From an uncultured Clostridia bacterium (GTDB lineage Bacteria; Bacillota; Clostridia; Christensenellales; Borkfalkiaceae), in contig CALVWW010000001.1 in the NCBI GenBank assembly GCA_944368155.1, positions 186,001-250,000 on the forward strand: a stretch of DNA of 64,000 bases. The letters are read 5' to 3'. Each line of letters opens with the position of its first letter. Within the stretch, counting starts at the first letter, position 1. This document shows, in pieces, positions 43,186-50,538 of this stretch. The notes under the pieces were generated by a model. It searched no databases, was not told the origin of the DNA, and saw nothing but the letters and a program-made list of their open reading frames with translations. The position numbers were made by a program, and so were the translations under genes.

Positions 43186-43713
43186 TCAGTTTAGCTCAAT
43201 CCAATACCGCTGTTCAACGACGCCGTCTTTTTCCACCTCGTCTTCAAGCACGCCGCCGTTGTTGATTATGGACTTTGCCGAACCTACGTTATCCTTATCG
43301 CACACCATAAGCACTCTCTTTAACCCGAGCTTCCTGCATTCCTCGAGTGCAAGCGCTATCATCTTTGTGGCGTAGCCCTTTCTTCTCTCGCCCGGCCTTA
43401 TACCGTCGCCTATGTGGCCGCCGTACTTCAAGAGATAGTCATTGAGATAGTGTCTGATATTTACGGCCCCCACCATAATATTGCGCTCCTCGTCGAGACA
43501 AAAAAATGTGGAATTGGGTACCTTACCGTCCTGCGGCTCATCGTATTCAAGGCGGGAAATATAGTAATCGAAGTCACAGTAGTCGTTTTTGAATATTGCG
43601 CGCGGCGTCAGTTCATTTTTGTCATGACCGTCGTAATGCTCAAGCCACTCAGCCATCATATCATCTATCAGCGCTCTGTATTCATGGCTTGCCTTTACTA
43701 ATTTCAACGACAT
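43186..43713 (-). CDS. GNAT family N-acetyltransferase
   Basis: A GNAT acetyltransferase of about 175 residues that moves an acetyl group from acetyl-CoA to an amine. The acetyl-CoA site is seen in GDGIRPGERRKGYATKMIALALEECRKLG, and the end VCDKDNVGSAKSIINNGGVLE fits small-molecule or protein acetyltransferases. The ATG at 43713 is chosen because GGAGGAT precedes it; an ATG nine codons earlier (43740) has no such site. It is the first gene after the operator-bearing promoter and precedes uvrB. Its substrate and any role in repair are unknown. Confidence 0.87.
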   Translation of the reverse strand: MSLKLVKASHEYRALIDDMMAEWLEHYDGHDKNELTPRAIFKNDYCDFDYYISRLEYDEPQDGKVPNSTFFCLDEERNIMVGAVNIRHYLNDYLLKYGGHIGDGIRPGERRKGYATKMIALALEECRKLGLKRVLMVCDKDNVGSAKSIINNGGVLEDEVEKDGVVEQRYWIELN

Positions 43714-43820
43714 TTTATCCTCCGTATAAATCTTGTCCATGCGCTTGTATTTACCTGTTAATTATAAACCCGAAAGCAGAATTTTACAACAAAAACACAC
43801 TTAAATACAGGCGGATACTC

Positions 43821-43838
43821 TATAAACATTTGTTTATA
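43821..43838. promoter_or_regulatory. Operator TATAAACA-N2-TGTTTATA at the uvrB operon start
   Basis: Perfect 8-bp arms around TT, directly downstream of the -10 box and covering the expected transcription start. The reverse complement is identical to the site at 47232-47249 in front of the DNA repair radical SAM gene. The core AAAC-N4-GTTT resembles the LexA box GAAC-N4-GTTC with changed outer bases. Confidence 0.7.
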
Positions 43839-43867
43839 ATTATATCATCTTTATGCCGGGCAGTCAA
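43839..43867 (-). promoter_or_regulatory. Promoter of GNAT-uvrB-uvrA operon
   Basis: The -35 TTGACT (43867-43862), a 17-bp spacer and -10 TATAAT (43844-43839) on the minus strand, followed immediately by the operator. Confidence 0.85.
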
Positions 43868-43890
43868 GCGCACAACACATTCACATACAA

Positions 43891-43921
43891 AAAAATCCGC
43901 ACGTCTGACATGCGGATTTTT
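43891..43921 (-). terminator. Terminator after the histidine kinase gene
   Basis: AAAAATCCGCA (43891-43901) pairs with TGCGGATTTTT (43911-43921), with a U-tract on the minus strand. Confidence 0.85.
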
Positions 43922-43939
43922 AAGCTATCCCTTTAATTT

Positions 43940-45424
43940 TTAATTCTCGCTTCCGCTTCCGGCAGGAAGTCCGGGCGGAACTTCAGGGAAATCCACCCAG
44001 AATTCAGAGCCTTTTCCAAGCTCGGAATCGGCGCCGAAATCAAATGAATGTTTTTCGAGTATGGTCTTGACAATGGCGAGACCGAGCCCCGTACCCTTGA
44101 CCGGACGGGCGTGCTGTTCTTTTACGCGGTAATATCTGTCCCAGATTGCCGGCAAATCTTCCTTTGAAATACCCTTGCCGGTATCGCGCACCTTGAATTT
44201 TATGCGCCCTCGTTCCGGCTCGTATTTGAGGCTGACATAGACAGTTTTATCCTCGCCTGTATAATTTACGGCGTTCGATATAAGATTGTACAGCACCTGT
44301 CCTATCTTCTCTTCATCTGCACAAGTGTATAGGTCAGGGTCGATATCTATCATAAAGGTATAACCCTGCATGTCGCGCAGATACTCGAACTTCTTCATTA
44401 TTCCGTATAAAAAGTCGGTTAGGTTAAATACCTTTTTATTTATCTGATTTATGTCAGAACTTATCTTCGACATATTCAGAACGTCGTTTACAAGCCCGGT
44501 AAGCCTGTCTGCCTCATCGATAATTACCTGAAGATGTTGATTGCGCTTTTCAGGGTTATCGCCTGAAATCTCCTTTATCATGGAGGCATAGGCCTTTATC
44601 ATCGTAAGCGGAGTGCGCAAATCATGCGAAACATTTGCAAGGAGTTCTTTCTGAAATCCGTCAGTTTTCTTTATCTCGGCACAGGCGTAATTCAATGCGT
44701 CGGAAAGCTGCGCAATCTCCTGATATTCCGCAGACGCAAACTTCACATCGTAATTTCCTTTTGCCATTTTATTGGCCGCCGCGGTGAGCGACTTTAACGG
44801 GTCGGACACCTTCTGCGCCAGGCTGTAAGCGATGAGAAAAGCAATCAATATGGCAAACACGCCCACTACTATCATATAGCGCTGAACGGCATTCAAAGTG
44901 CTGTTTGCAACATCGAGGGAGAAGCGCACGACAAGATAGTTTGCCGCCTGCGGATTTGCGGCAAAAGGCGTCGTGGTGGCATATGTAAATACGCCGCCTT
45001 CAGTAAAGAGCGTTTCAACACCCTCGCTTCCATCAAGTTTTTCACTCACTACATTCAGTACGCCGCTCCAATATTCGTGGCCGCTGTCGTTCAGTCGTTC
45101 TTCAACAGGCAAAATGACATCGCCGTCTGATGACAACACTGCTATACGGACGTTGTTCTCAACCGACTGCTCAAAAATATATTCGTCCATCTCGACATAA
45201 GCCGCAACGGGGCTCATGTTCATGGCCTCTTCCAGCCTGCCGCTCACCGATACGCCGACTGTTCGGATTTTATCCTGCATATAGCCGGAAAAAGAATTTT
45301 CGACTATGACGTAGCAAATCAAACCTATAAGCAGTATTATGAATACTGCAAAAAAGCAGAAGTACTTCCATAGGGTGACATTCAGGCTTCTCAGCCGTTT
45401 GAGAACCTTTCTTTCAGACTTCAA
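43940..45424 (-). CDS. Two-component sensor histidine kinase
   Basis: A membrane sensor kinase of 494 residues. Membrane segments at about 20-42 and 183-203 enclose an extracellular domain of roughly 140 residues. A HAMP linker follows (about 204-256). The phosphorylated His is His267 in LLANVSHDLRTPLTM. The ATPase part shows LYNLISNAVNYTGED (N box), DTGKGISKEDL (G1) and GTGLGLAIVK (G2). The gene overlaps its response regulator by 11 bp, so both are made together. The signal is unknown; the architecture resembles general envelope-stress or phosphate-type kinases. Confidence 0.95.
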   Translation of the reverse strand: MKSERKVLKRLRSLNVTLWKYFCFFAVFIILLIGLICYVIVENSFSGYMQDKIRTVGVSVSGRLEEAMNMSPVAAYVEMDEYIFEQSVENNVRIAVLSSDGDVILPVEERLNDSGHEYWSGVLNVVSEKLDGSEGVETLFTEGGVFTYATTTPFAANPQAANYLVVRFSLDVANSTLNAVQRYMIVVGVFAILIAFLIAYSLAQKVSDPLKSLTAAANKMAKGNYDVKFASAEYQEIAQLSDALNYACAEIKKTDGFQKELLANVSHDLRTPLTMIKAYASMIKEISGDNPEKRNQHLQVIIDEADRLTGLVNDVLNMSKISSDINQINKKVFNLTDFLYGIMKKFEYLRDMQGYTFMIDIDPDLYTCADEEKIGQVLYNLISNAVNYTGEDKTVYVSLKYEPERGRIKFKVRDTGKGISKEDLPAIWDRYYRVKEQHARPVKGTGLGLAIVKTILEKHSFDFGADSELGKGSEFWVDFPEVPPGLPAGSGSEN

Positions 45425-46082
45425 ATTTGTACCCCAGTCCCCTTAAAGTCACTATAAACTTTCTGTATTGCTTTAAATTGCTTCTGAGCATTTTTATATG
45501 TGTATCCACCGTTCGGTCATCGCCGTAAAAATCAAAGCCCCACACGTCCATCAGAAGCTTTTCACGTGTTAAAGCTATGCCTTTATTCTTTACAAAATAG
45601 AATAAAATCTCATATTCCTTAGGGGTAAGTTCGGCCTTTTCACCGTCGACATAAACATTTCTTCCCGCCATATCGATTGTGAGCCCTTCAAATTTATAAA
45701 TATCGTTTTTGGGTTCATCCTTACCTGCACGGCGCTTGGTTACGGCATTTATTCTCGCCATAACTTCCTTGGGCGAAAAGGGCTTGGTTACGTAATCGTC
45801 GACGCCTATCTCGAACCCGAAAAGTTTGTCATACTCCTCTCCGCGTGCAGACAGCATGATGACGGGGATATCCTTTGATTTTCTTATTTCCTTGACGGCA
45901 GAAAAACCGTCTAAACGAGGCATCATTACATCCATAAGAATAACGTCGTAGTCATTGTCGCGGCACATGCGAACAGCCTCCATGCCGTCTGCCGCCTCAA
46001 AGGCCTCGTTGCCCTCAAACTCAACGTACTCTTTGAGTACATTGCGAATCATATCTTCGTCGTCAACAATAAGAACTTTCAT
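45414..46082 (-). CDS. OmpR/PhoB family response regulator
   Basis: A 222-residue response regulator. The receiver domain (1-118) has the acidic pair in VDDEDM, the phosphoacceptor Asp51 in VILMDVMMPRLDG and Lys100 in YVTKPFSPKE. The C-terminal winged helix ends GDDRTVDTHIKMLRSNLK and TLRGLGYKFEV, typical of OmpR/PhoB DNA-binding domains. It is the first gene of the two-gene sensor system and its targets cannot be read from the window. Confidence 0.96.
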   Translation of the reverse strand: MKVLIVDDEDMIRNVLKEYVEFEGNEAFEAADGMEAVRMCRDNDYDVILMDVMMPRLDGFSAVKEIRKSKDIPVIMLSARGEEYDKLFGFEIGVDDYVTKPFSPKEVMARINAVTKRRAGKDEPKNDIYKFEGLTIDMAGRNVYVDGEKAELTPKEYEILFYFVKNKGIALTREKLLMDVWGFDFYGDDRTVDTHIKMLRSNLKQYRKFIVTLRGLGYKFEV

Positions 46083-46213
46083 AATTTACCGCCTTTTGTG
46101 ATTGTCGCGTAATAAAGCGCAACCGCGCTATATTTATTTTTAACCTGCGTAACCTTTCGTTAAAACATAATTATCACAATAATATTAGATTTTATTTACA
46201 CATCCATGAAATA

Positions 46214-46285
46214 TTAGTGAAATTTGCAGTCAGTTAATTTTTCAGCGATTATCTGCTTTCGCTGACGGTCTGTAAGCTTCGCCAC
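46214..46285 (-). pseudogene. Truncated HTH-type gene start with intact ribosome binding site
   Basis: A GTG at 46285 lies 8 nt after a perfect GGAGG (46298-46294) and opens MAKLTDRQRKQIIAEKLTD, followed by CKFH and a stop after 23 codons. The sequence resembles the first helix of terminase-small-subunit or transposase-type helix-turn-helix proteins, which continue much further. I read it as the remnant of a mobile-element gene cut short next to the toxin-like module. The remaining sequence of 46083-46213 shows nothing I can name. Confidence 0.45.
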
Positions 46286-46310
46286 TTGAGTCGCCTCCTT
46301 TTTTGAGCAT

Positions 46311-46342
46311 GAAAAAAGCGCCTCGGCTTTCGCCTTGGCGCT
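46311..46342 (-). terminator. Terminator after the zinc-ribbon gene
   Basis: AGCGCC (46317-46322) pairs with GGCGCT (46337-46342) with a partly paired interior, and six U residues follow on the minus strand. Confidence 0.75.
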
Positions 46343-46359
46343 CTGTGAGTTCTCCTTAT

Positions 46360-46581
46360 TTAATTTCGCGGGGGCAACGGTTCGCCCCAAATGTTTTTCC
46401 CTTCGGAAAAGAGTTTTTTGGCCTGTCTTATTGTAACCGGGTTAGAAGTCTCTTTATCATCTGGATCCAATTCGTTTTCCCAGCCTAAATATGTCCAATC
46501 ACAATAAGGACAGTTATCTACCAAACTGTCTCCCCCTTCAAATTCTGTTCCGCAAATAAAACATTTAACTTTATTGCTCAT
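46360..46581 (-). CDS. Small zinc-ribbon protein, CPCC-like, probable immunity partner
   Basis: A 73-residue acidic protein with two Cys pairs, CFIC near residue 8 and CPYC near residue 26, followed by an aspartate-rich loop and NPVTIRQAKKLFSEGKNIWG. The Cys pairs plus the N-x-(V)-(S/T)-(L/I)-x-x-A stretch recall the CPCC family, which includes predicted immunity proteins of polymorphic toxin systems. It overlaps the upstream toxin-like gene by 11 bp. I infer that it neutralises that protein; a plain zinc-ribbon accessory role is the alternative. Confidence 0.55.
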   Translation of the reverse strand: MSNKVKCFICGTEFEGGDSLVDNCPYCDWTYLGWENELDPDDKETSNPVTIRQAKKLFSEGKNIWGEPLPPRN

Positions 46582-47017
46582 ATAATTCGTCCTGACTAAA
46601 TTTTCTTTGAGATTCCCTTTTCGATACGTATTTGTACGTATGTATTACTCCATTACTTGAAGCAGCATATATCCCACTTTTTTCTTCATAGCGATAGTAT
46701 CGGTTTCTCGCCTCGCTATAGTATAGCACGCCTCTGTCGCTGTTAAAAAACTCAACGGCTGCGGCCTCATATTCCTTCGTGTTCTTAAAGCCCATTTCTT
46801 TGGCATGGTCTTTATGGTGCTTTGTGTTCAAACGATTGAACGAATAAGCCTTGGGCGGTTTGGGAAAAGATTTCGCCTCACTTGGGTCTCCGTTCCGCTC
46901 TCGCCATTCATCATACAACTCGAACAGCTTTGGAATGTTTGCCGTACCGTCTGCGTTCAAAGGTATATCTATCGCGTTTTCTTTTGCCCAGCCGAATAGC
47001 CAGCCTATGTCTGCCAC
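46571..47017 (-). CDS. Polymorphic-toxin C-terminal-domain-like protein
   Basis: A protein of about 148 residues without signal peptide. The N-terminal part is variable; the second half has KHHKDHAKEMGFKNTKEYEA followed by FFNSDRGVLYYSEARNRYYRYEEKS-type strands and NGVIHTYKYV. This order (His-rich helix with an H-x2-DH-x-(K)E pattern, then aromatic strands ending in G-x-I-x-T) resembles RNase-type toxin tips of polymorphic toxins (BECR fold). The fold call is an inference. The GTG at 47017 follows GGAGG by 9 nt. The partner gene overlaps its 3' end. Confidence 0.5.
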   Translation of the reverse strand: MADIGWLFGWAKENAIDIPLNADGTANIPKLFELYDEWRERNGDPSEAKSFPKPPKAYSFNRLNTKHHKDHAKEMGFKNTKEYEAAAVEFFNSDRGVLYYSEARNRYYRYEEKSGIYAASSNGVIHTYKYVSKRESQRKFSQDELYEQ

Positions 47018-47040
47018 TTGCCTTATCCTCCGCAAAGAAT

Positions 47041-47092
47041 AAGGCTACCTGTATTGTACCACGGGTTTTCCTCCGCGTCAATAGGTAGCCTT
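47041..47092 (-). promoter_or_regulatory. Promoter within an inverted repeat, in front of the toxin-like gene
   Basis: Arms AAGGCTACCT (47041-47050) and AGGTAGCCTT (47083-47092) enclose a minus-strand promoter: -35 TTGACG (47081-47076), a 17-bp spacer and -10 TACAAT (47058-47053). A second GTGGTATAATGG extended -10 element lies just outside at about 47107-47118, so the promoter looks duplicated. Confidence 0.65.
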
Positions 47093-47184
47093 TTATTTCC
47101 ATGCTACCATTATACCACGGCCCATCGGGCAAATAGTTGCAACGCTAAAAAGGAAAATTTTACCAACAAAATACGCCGCAAAAA

Positions 47185-47226
47185 TATAAACAAACGTTTG
47201 ACAACAGGCAAATGCAGTGATATAAT
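47185..47226 (+). promoter_or_regulatory. Promoter of radical SAM/DUF4130 pair with an upstream operator-like site
   Basis: The -35 TTGACA (47198-47203), a 17-bp spacer and -10 TATAAT (47221-47226). The -35 box is overlapped by TATAAACAAACGTTTGAC (47185-47202), an imperfect copy of the operator at 47232. Confidence 0.8.
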
Positions 47227-47231
47227 TCAAA

Positions 47232-47249
47232 TATAAACAAATGTTTATA
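47232..47249. promoter_or_regulatory. Operator TATAAACA-N2-TGTTTATA at the radical SAM operon start
   Basis: Perfect 8-bp arms around AA, 5 bp after the -10 box and on the predicted transcription start. It is the exact reverse complement of the uvrB operon operator at 43821-43838. Confidence 0.7.
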
Positions 47250-47323
47250 GGCCGTGTGCGGTGCATTCGGGTTGCGCCGCGCAAATACACTCGGGCGGAC
47301 ATTTGCTGTGCGGGATACATGAC

Positions 47324-48583
47324 ATGTTAGACGCGACTACTTTACAAATTCTTACAGAAAGCGCCAAATACGACGTTTCCTGCTCCTCCTCCGGTTCAAA
47401 ACGGGCGAACAAGGCGGGCGGGCTGGGGAACGCTTCCGTCGGGGGCATTTGCCACTCCTTTACCCTCGACGGGAGGTGTATCTCCCTTTTAAAAATTTTA
47501 ATGAGCAACGAATGCGCATATGACTGCGAATATTGCCCCAACCGCCGCTCTGCCGATGTCAGGCGGGCGCACACAACACCCGACGAGATATGCGAACTCA
47601 CAATAAATTTTTACAAACGAAACTATATTGAGGGGCTGTTCCTCTCCTCCGCCGTATTCGACACCCCGAATAAGACAATGGAACTGCTCGTCGAAACGGT
47701 TATTAAACTCAGAAAACAATATAACTTTAACGGTTATATCCATCTTAAAGGCATACCTCACGCCGATGAAGGACTGGCACTGAAGGCGGCGAAATATGTC
47801 GACAGAATGAGTTATAATATAGAACTGCCTTCGGAAAAATCATTAAAACTGCTCGCGCCGCAAAAGACGAAGGACAGCCTTATCATTCCCATGAAAAAGC
47901 TGCATACGGCGATAATTTACGACAGGGAAAACAATGTAAAACGCGGCCGCTCGCTTCCTGCCGGGCAAACCACGCAGATGATTGTGGGAGCCTCGCCGGA
48001 GAGCGACGGACATATACTACGTCTGACAGAGTACTTATACCGCCACATGGAACTGAAGAGAGTTTACTACTCCTCCTACATTCCGGTAATTGAAAGCCCG
48101 CTTCTGCCGGCCACCCCTGCAGGACTTTTGCGCGAACACCGGTTGTATCAGGCAGACTGGCTCATTCGCTTTTACGGCTTTGACGTGGACGAACTATGCG
48201 GAGAGAGCGAAAACCTATGCACCGATTATGACCCGAAATGTGCATGGGCGCTTAAAAATATGCACCTCTTCCCCGTGGAAATAAACACGGCCCCGCTGGA
48301 AATGCTGTTGCGCGTGCCCGGGATTGGCGCTAAAAGTGCATACAAAATTACCGAAGCCAGAAGATTTTGCGCGCTCGATTTCGATAATCTCGCAAAAATG
48401 CGCATAGTATTAAAGAGGGCCAGACACTTTATCACGTGCAAGGGAAAGTTTTTCGGAGCTGAGGGCAATGCAGTTCGGGCGGCGCTGCTCATTGACGAAA
48501 AGAACAGAACAGACGGCAACGAACAACTTTCACTCTTTTCCGACCGTGATAACGCACTCAGCGCCCTCACCGGTGAACTATGA
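47324..48583 (+). CDS. Putative DNA modification/repair radical SAM protein (TIGR03916 type)
   Basis: A radical SAM protein of about 419 residues. The start region TESAKYDVSCSSSGSKR is characteristic of the family linked to uracil-DNA-glycosylase-type partners. The iron-sulfur/SAM motif is CAYDCEYC in ILMSNECAYDCEYCPNRRS, and the C-terminal part carries a helix-hairpin-helix segment, VPGIGAKSAYKITEARRF, suggesting DNA contact. The ATG at 47324 matches the family start; an in-frame GTG at 47261 would add 21 unrelated residues. Neither has a strong Shine-Dalgarno. Its stop overlaps the next ATG. The family is predicted to act in DNA repair, with the lesion unknown. Confidence 0.88.
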   Translation: MLDATTLQILTESAKYDVSCSSSGSKRANKAGGLGNASVGGICHSFTLDGRCISLLKILMSNECAYDCEYCPNRRSADVRRAHTTPDEICELTINFYKRNYIEGLFLSSAVFDTPNKTMELLVETVIKLRKQYNFNGYIHLKGIPHADEGLALKAAKYVDRMSYNIELPSEKSLKLLAPQKTKDSLIIPMKKLHTAIIYDRENNVKRGRSLPAGQTTQMIVGASPESDGHILRLTEYLYRHMELKRVYYSSYIPVIESPLLPATPAGLLREHRLYQADWLIRFYGFDVDELCGESENLCTDYDPKCAWALKNMHLFPVEINTAPLEMLLRVPGIGAKSAYKITEARRFCALDFDNLAKMRIVLKRARHFITCKGKFFGAEGNAVRAALLIDEKNRTDGNEQLSLFSDRDNALSALTGEL

Positions 48584-49323
48584 AAATTTTTATTACAGAC
48601 GGCACTTCCGACGGATTTTTTACCGCCGTATTCGACGCATACAAAGAGGACGATGCCGTTATCACATCGCAGGAGAACGAACAACTCAGATTCGACACAG
48701 AAATCATAAATGTGGCAACAGACAGCCAAAAAGCCATGCGCGTGCGCGCCAGGCTCGACAAAGCGGACAGATTTGCAACAGGCGATATCGACCTTGTGCT
48801 GAGAAGCAATGATTCGCTGAAAGAACAGGCAGCTTTTGAGTATATAAAGCTCATCATAAAGAACGGCCGCGCTGTGAGAAAGATGCTTTCAAACCCCACA
48901 GTTATAGGGATAAGCGAAATTATCGGCCGCGTGACAGGCGAATTGCATAAGATGAAAGGTTTTATGCGCTTTATGGAAACAAGCAGCGGTGCGCTGTACG
49001 CCCCCTACTCTCCCGACAATGATATAACCGACCTGATTGCGCCGCACTTTAAGGCGCGGCTGGGCGCGCATAAATTTGCAATTCACGACGTAAAGCGCAA
49101 AAAGGCGGCGCTGTGCGACGGCAAAACATGGTTTATGGCAGATGTCGGGGATGCAGATGTCTACCTTTCCGAATATGAAAAGGTATTCGAAGATTTATGG
49201 AAAAAATACTATGTTAGCGTCAACATTAAAGAACGCCCGCATGAAAAGCAAATGAAGGGCTACATGCCGGTGCGCTACTGGAAGTTTCTGCCCGAAAAAG
49301 GCATTTTACCCACGGATGAATAA
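48580..49323 (+). CDS. DUF4130 / TIGR03915 DNA metabolism protein
   Basis: A 247-residue protein of the DUF4130 family, found beside or fused to a UDG-like domain and regularly paired with the radical SAM protein upstream. It opens MKIFITDGTSDGFFTAVFDAY, the usual start, and contains EIIGRVTGELHKMKGFMRFM and ALYAPYSPDNDITDLIAPHF, both family-typical. The fused UDG domain is absent here. The ATG overlaps the preceding stop (ATGA). It is thought to cooperate with the radical SAM enzyme in a DNA repair reaction that has not been described biochemically, to my knowledge. Confidence 0.88.
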   Translation: MKIFITDGTSDGFFTAVFDAYKEDDAVITSQENEQLRFDTEIINVATDSQKAMRVRARLDKADRFATGDIDLVLRSNDSLKEQAAFEYIKLIIKNGRAVRKMLSNPTVIGISEIIGRVTGELHKMKGFMRFMETSSGALYAPYSPDNDITDLIAPHFKARLGAHKFAIHDVKRKKAALCDGKTWFMADVGDADVYLSEYEKVFEDLWKKYYVSVNIKERPHEKQMKGYMPVRYWKFLPEKGILPTDE

Positions 49324-49392
49324 TATATTTTTATCCCCCGCTACTTTTAATTAAGCTGATGTAAACATGACAAAACATTTAAATTCATCAAT

Positions 49393-49410
49393 CATGCCAC
49401 ACATAGTACT
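49393..49410 (-). repeat. 18-bp dispersed repeat, copy 7 (beyond the mrp terminator)
   Basis: Plus-strand CATGCCACACATAGTACT, two differences from the consensus, in the space between the convergent DUF4130 and mrp genes, outside the mrp terminator. Confidence 0.7.
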
Positions 49411-49449
49411 CTTCAAACGCCGCATATTTTACCGTTAAAAATCGGACAT

Positions 49450-49487
49450 AAAGAGGCGGAGCGACATTTAAGTCGCTCCGCCTCTTT
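49450..49487 (-). terminator. Terminator after mrp
   Basis: Perfect 16-bp stem AAAGAGGCGGAGCGAC (49450-49465) with GTCGCTCCGCCTCTTT (49472-49487) and a 6-nt loop, 16 bp past the mrp stop. Confidence 0.8.
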
Positions 49488-49502
49488 GAACAAGAACTCC
49501 CT

Positions 49503-50375
49503 TTAATTGTTACTTTCTTTTTTTTTCGTTGTTGCAAGCGGCTTATCCCTGAGCTCCTCCACAATTTTATCGAAGAAGTCGGAGAGGTAATTGTTTTCCA
49601 CCTCCTCTATCCTGCCACCGTCGGCGGCGTGAGTCAGGCTCCTGTCGATAGGCACTTTGGCGACTGCGGGAATGCCGTGTTCAAGCGCGATAGAATCCGC
49701 CACGCTTTCACCGAAAACGCTTATCTTTCTTCCACAATCGGGACAGGTGAGATAGCTCATATTCTCGACTATTCCGAGAATGGGCACATTCATCATCTGA
49801 GCCATATTTATTGCCTTTGAAACTATCATGCCTACAAGGTCCTGAGGAGTGGTTACAACTATTATGCCGTCCAAAGGTATGCTCTGGAAGAGCGTTAAGG
49901 GCACATCGCCCGTTCCGGGAGGCATATCGACGAACATATAGTCTACGCCCTGCCAAATAACGTCGGTCCAGAACTGGAGCACCGTGCCTGAAATGAGCGC
50001 GCCGCGCCATACGACGGGGTCGTCCTCGTTTTCCAGAAGCAGGTTCATGCTCATCATCTGCACACCCTCCTTGCTGACGCAGGGATAAATGCCGAACTCG
50101 TCCCCCCTCGCCCTTTCGTGTACACCGAACATTTTGGGGATAGACGGACCGGTGATATCGGCGTCCATAACGGCGGTGACGTTGCCCTTTGCCTGAGAGG
50201 CCGCCGCAAGAAGAGCGCAAGTCATAGATTTTCCCACGCCGCCTTTACCGCTCACTACGGCAATTACGCGCTTTATGTCGCTCATGGCATGGGGCTGTTT
50301 TTTTAAACTCGCTCCCTCGCGCGAAGGGCAATCTTCCCCGCACGAACTGCAGTCGTGCGAACAATTTTCTGCCAT
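49503..50375 (-). CDS. mrp: Mrp/NBP35 family ATP-binding iron-sulfur carrier
   Basis: A P-loop ATPase of 290 residues from the ApbC/Mrp/NBP35 family, an iron-sulfur cluster carrier. The deviant Walker A VSGKGGVGKS is at 41-50, DYMFVDMPPGTGDVPLTL is the switch/Walker B region, and the cluster-binding CxxC lies in YLTCPDCGRK near residue 215. An extra cysteine-rich head, CSHDCSSCGEDC, precedes the P-loop as in NBP35-like proteins, so it may bind a second cluster. It has its own promoter and terminator. Confidence 0.93.
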   Translation of the reverse strand: MAENCSHDCSSCGEDCPSREGASLKKQPHAMSDIKRVIAVVSGKGGVGKSMTCALLAAASQAKGNVTAVMDADITGPSIPKMFGVHERARGDEFGIYPCVSKEGVQMMSMNLLLENEDDPVVWRGALISGTVLQFWTDVIWQGVDYMFVDMPPGTGDVPLTLFQSIPLDGIIVVTTPQDLVGMIVSKAINMAQMMNVPILGIVENMSYLTCPDCGRKISVFGESVADSIALEHGIPAVAKVPIDRSLTHAADGGRIEEVENNYLSDFFDKIVEELRDKPLATTKKKESNN

Positions 50376-50436
50376 ACAAATTTCTCCTTATACTTTTAAA
50401 GCCGAACCGCATTTGCGGGCCAAACCTTACTGTTAA

Positions 50437-50465
50437 ATTTTATGCCAACCGCAATAAAAAGTCAA
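50437..50465 (-). promoter_or_regulatory. Promoter of mrp
   Basis: The -35 TTGACT (50465-50460), a 17-bp spacer and -10 TAAAAT (50442-50437) on the minus strand. Confidence 0.75.
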
Positions 50466-50503
50466 GCCATTACATATTTTGCGCAAAAAAATAAAACAAA
50501 CGC

Positions 50504-50532
50504 TTGCAATATAATTACTTTTCTGTTAAAAT
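50504..50532 (+). promoter_or_regulatory. Promoter of SRP RNA
   Basis: The -35 TTGCAA (50504-50509), a 17-bp spacer and -10 TAAAAT (50527-50532), with transcription expected from about 50539. Confidence 0.8.
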
Positions 50533-50538
50533 GATTAA

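Noticed and set aside
46911..47132. A 73-codon basic frame beginning MPDGPWYNGS, faintly like an integrase N terminus
   Set aside because: It runs across the promoter and inverted repeat and overlaps the better supported toxin-like frame, which has GGAGG before its GTG.
50491..50508. AAAACAAACGCTTGCAAT before SRP RNA as another uvrB-type operator
   Set aside because: The right half does not complete the dyad, and the bases belong to the -35 box of the SRP RNA promoter.
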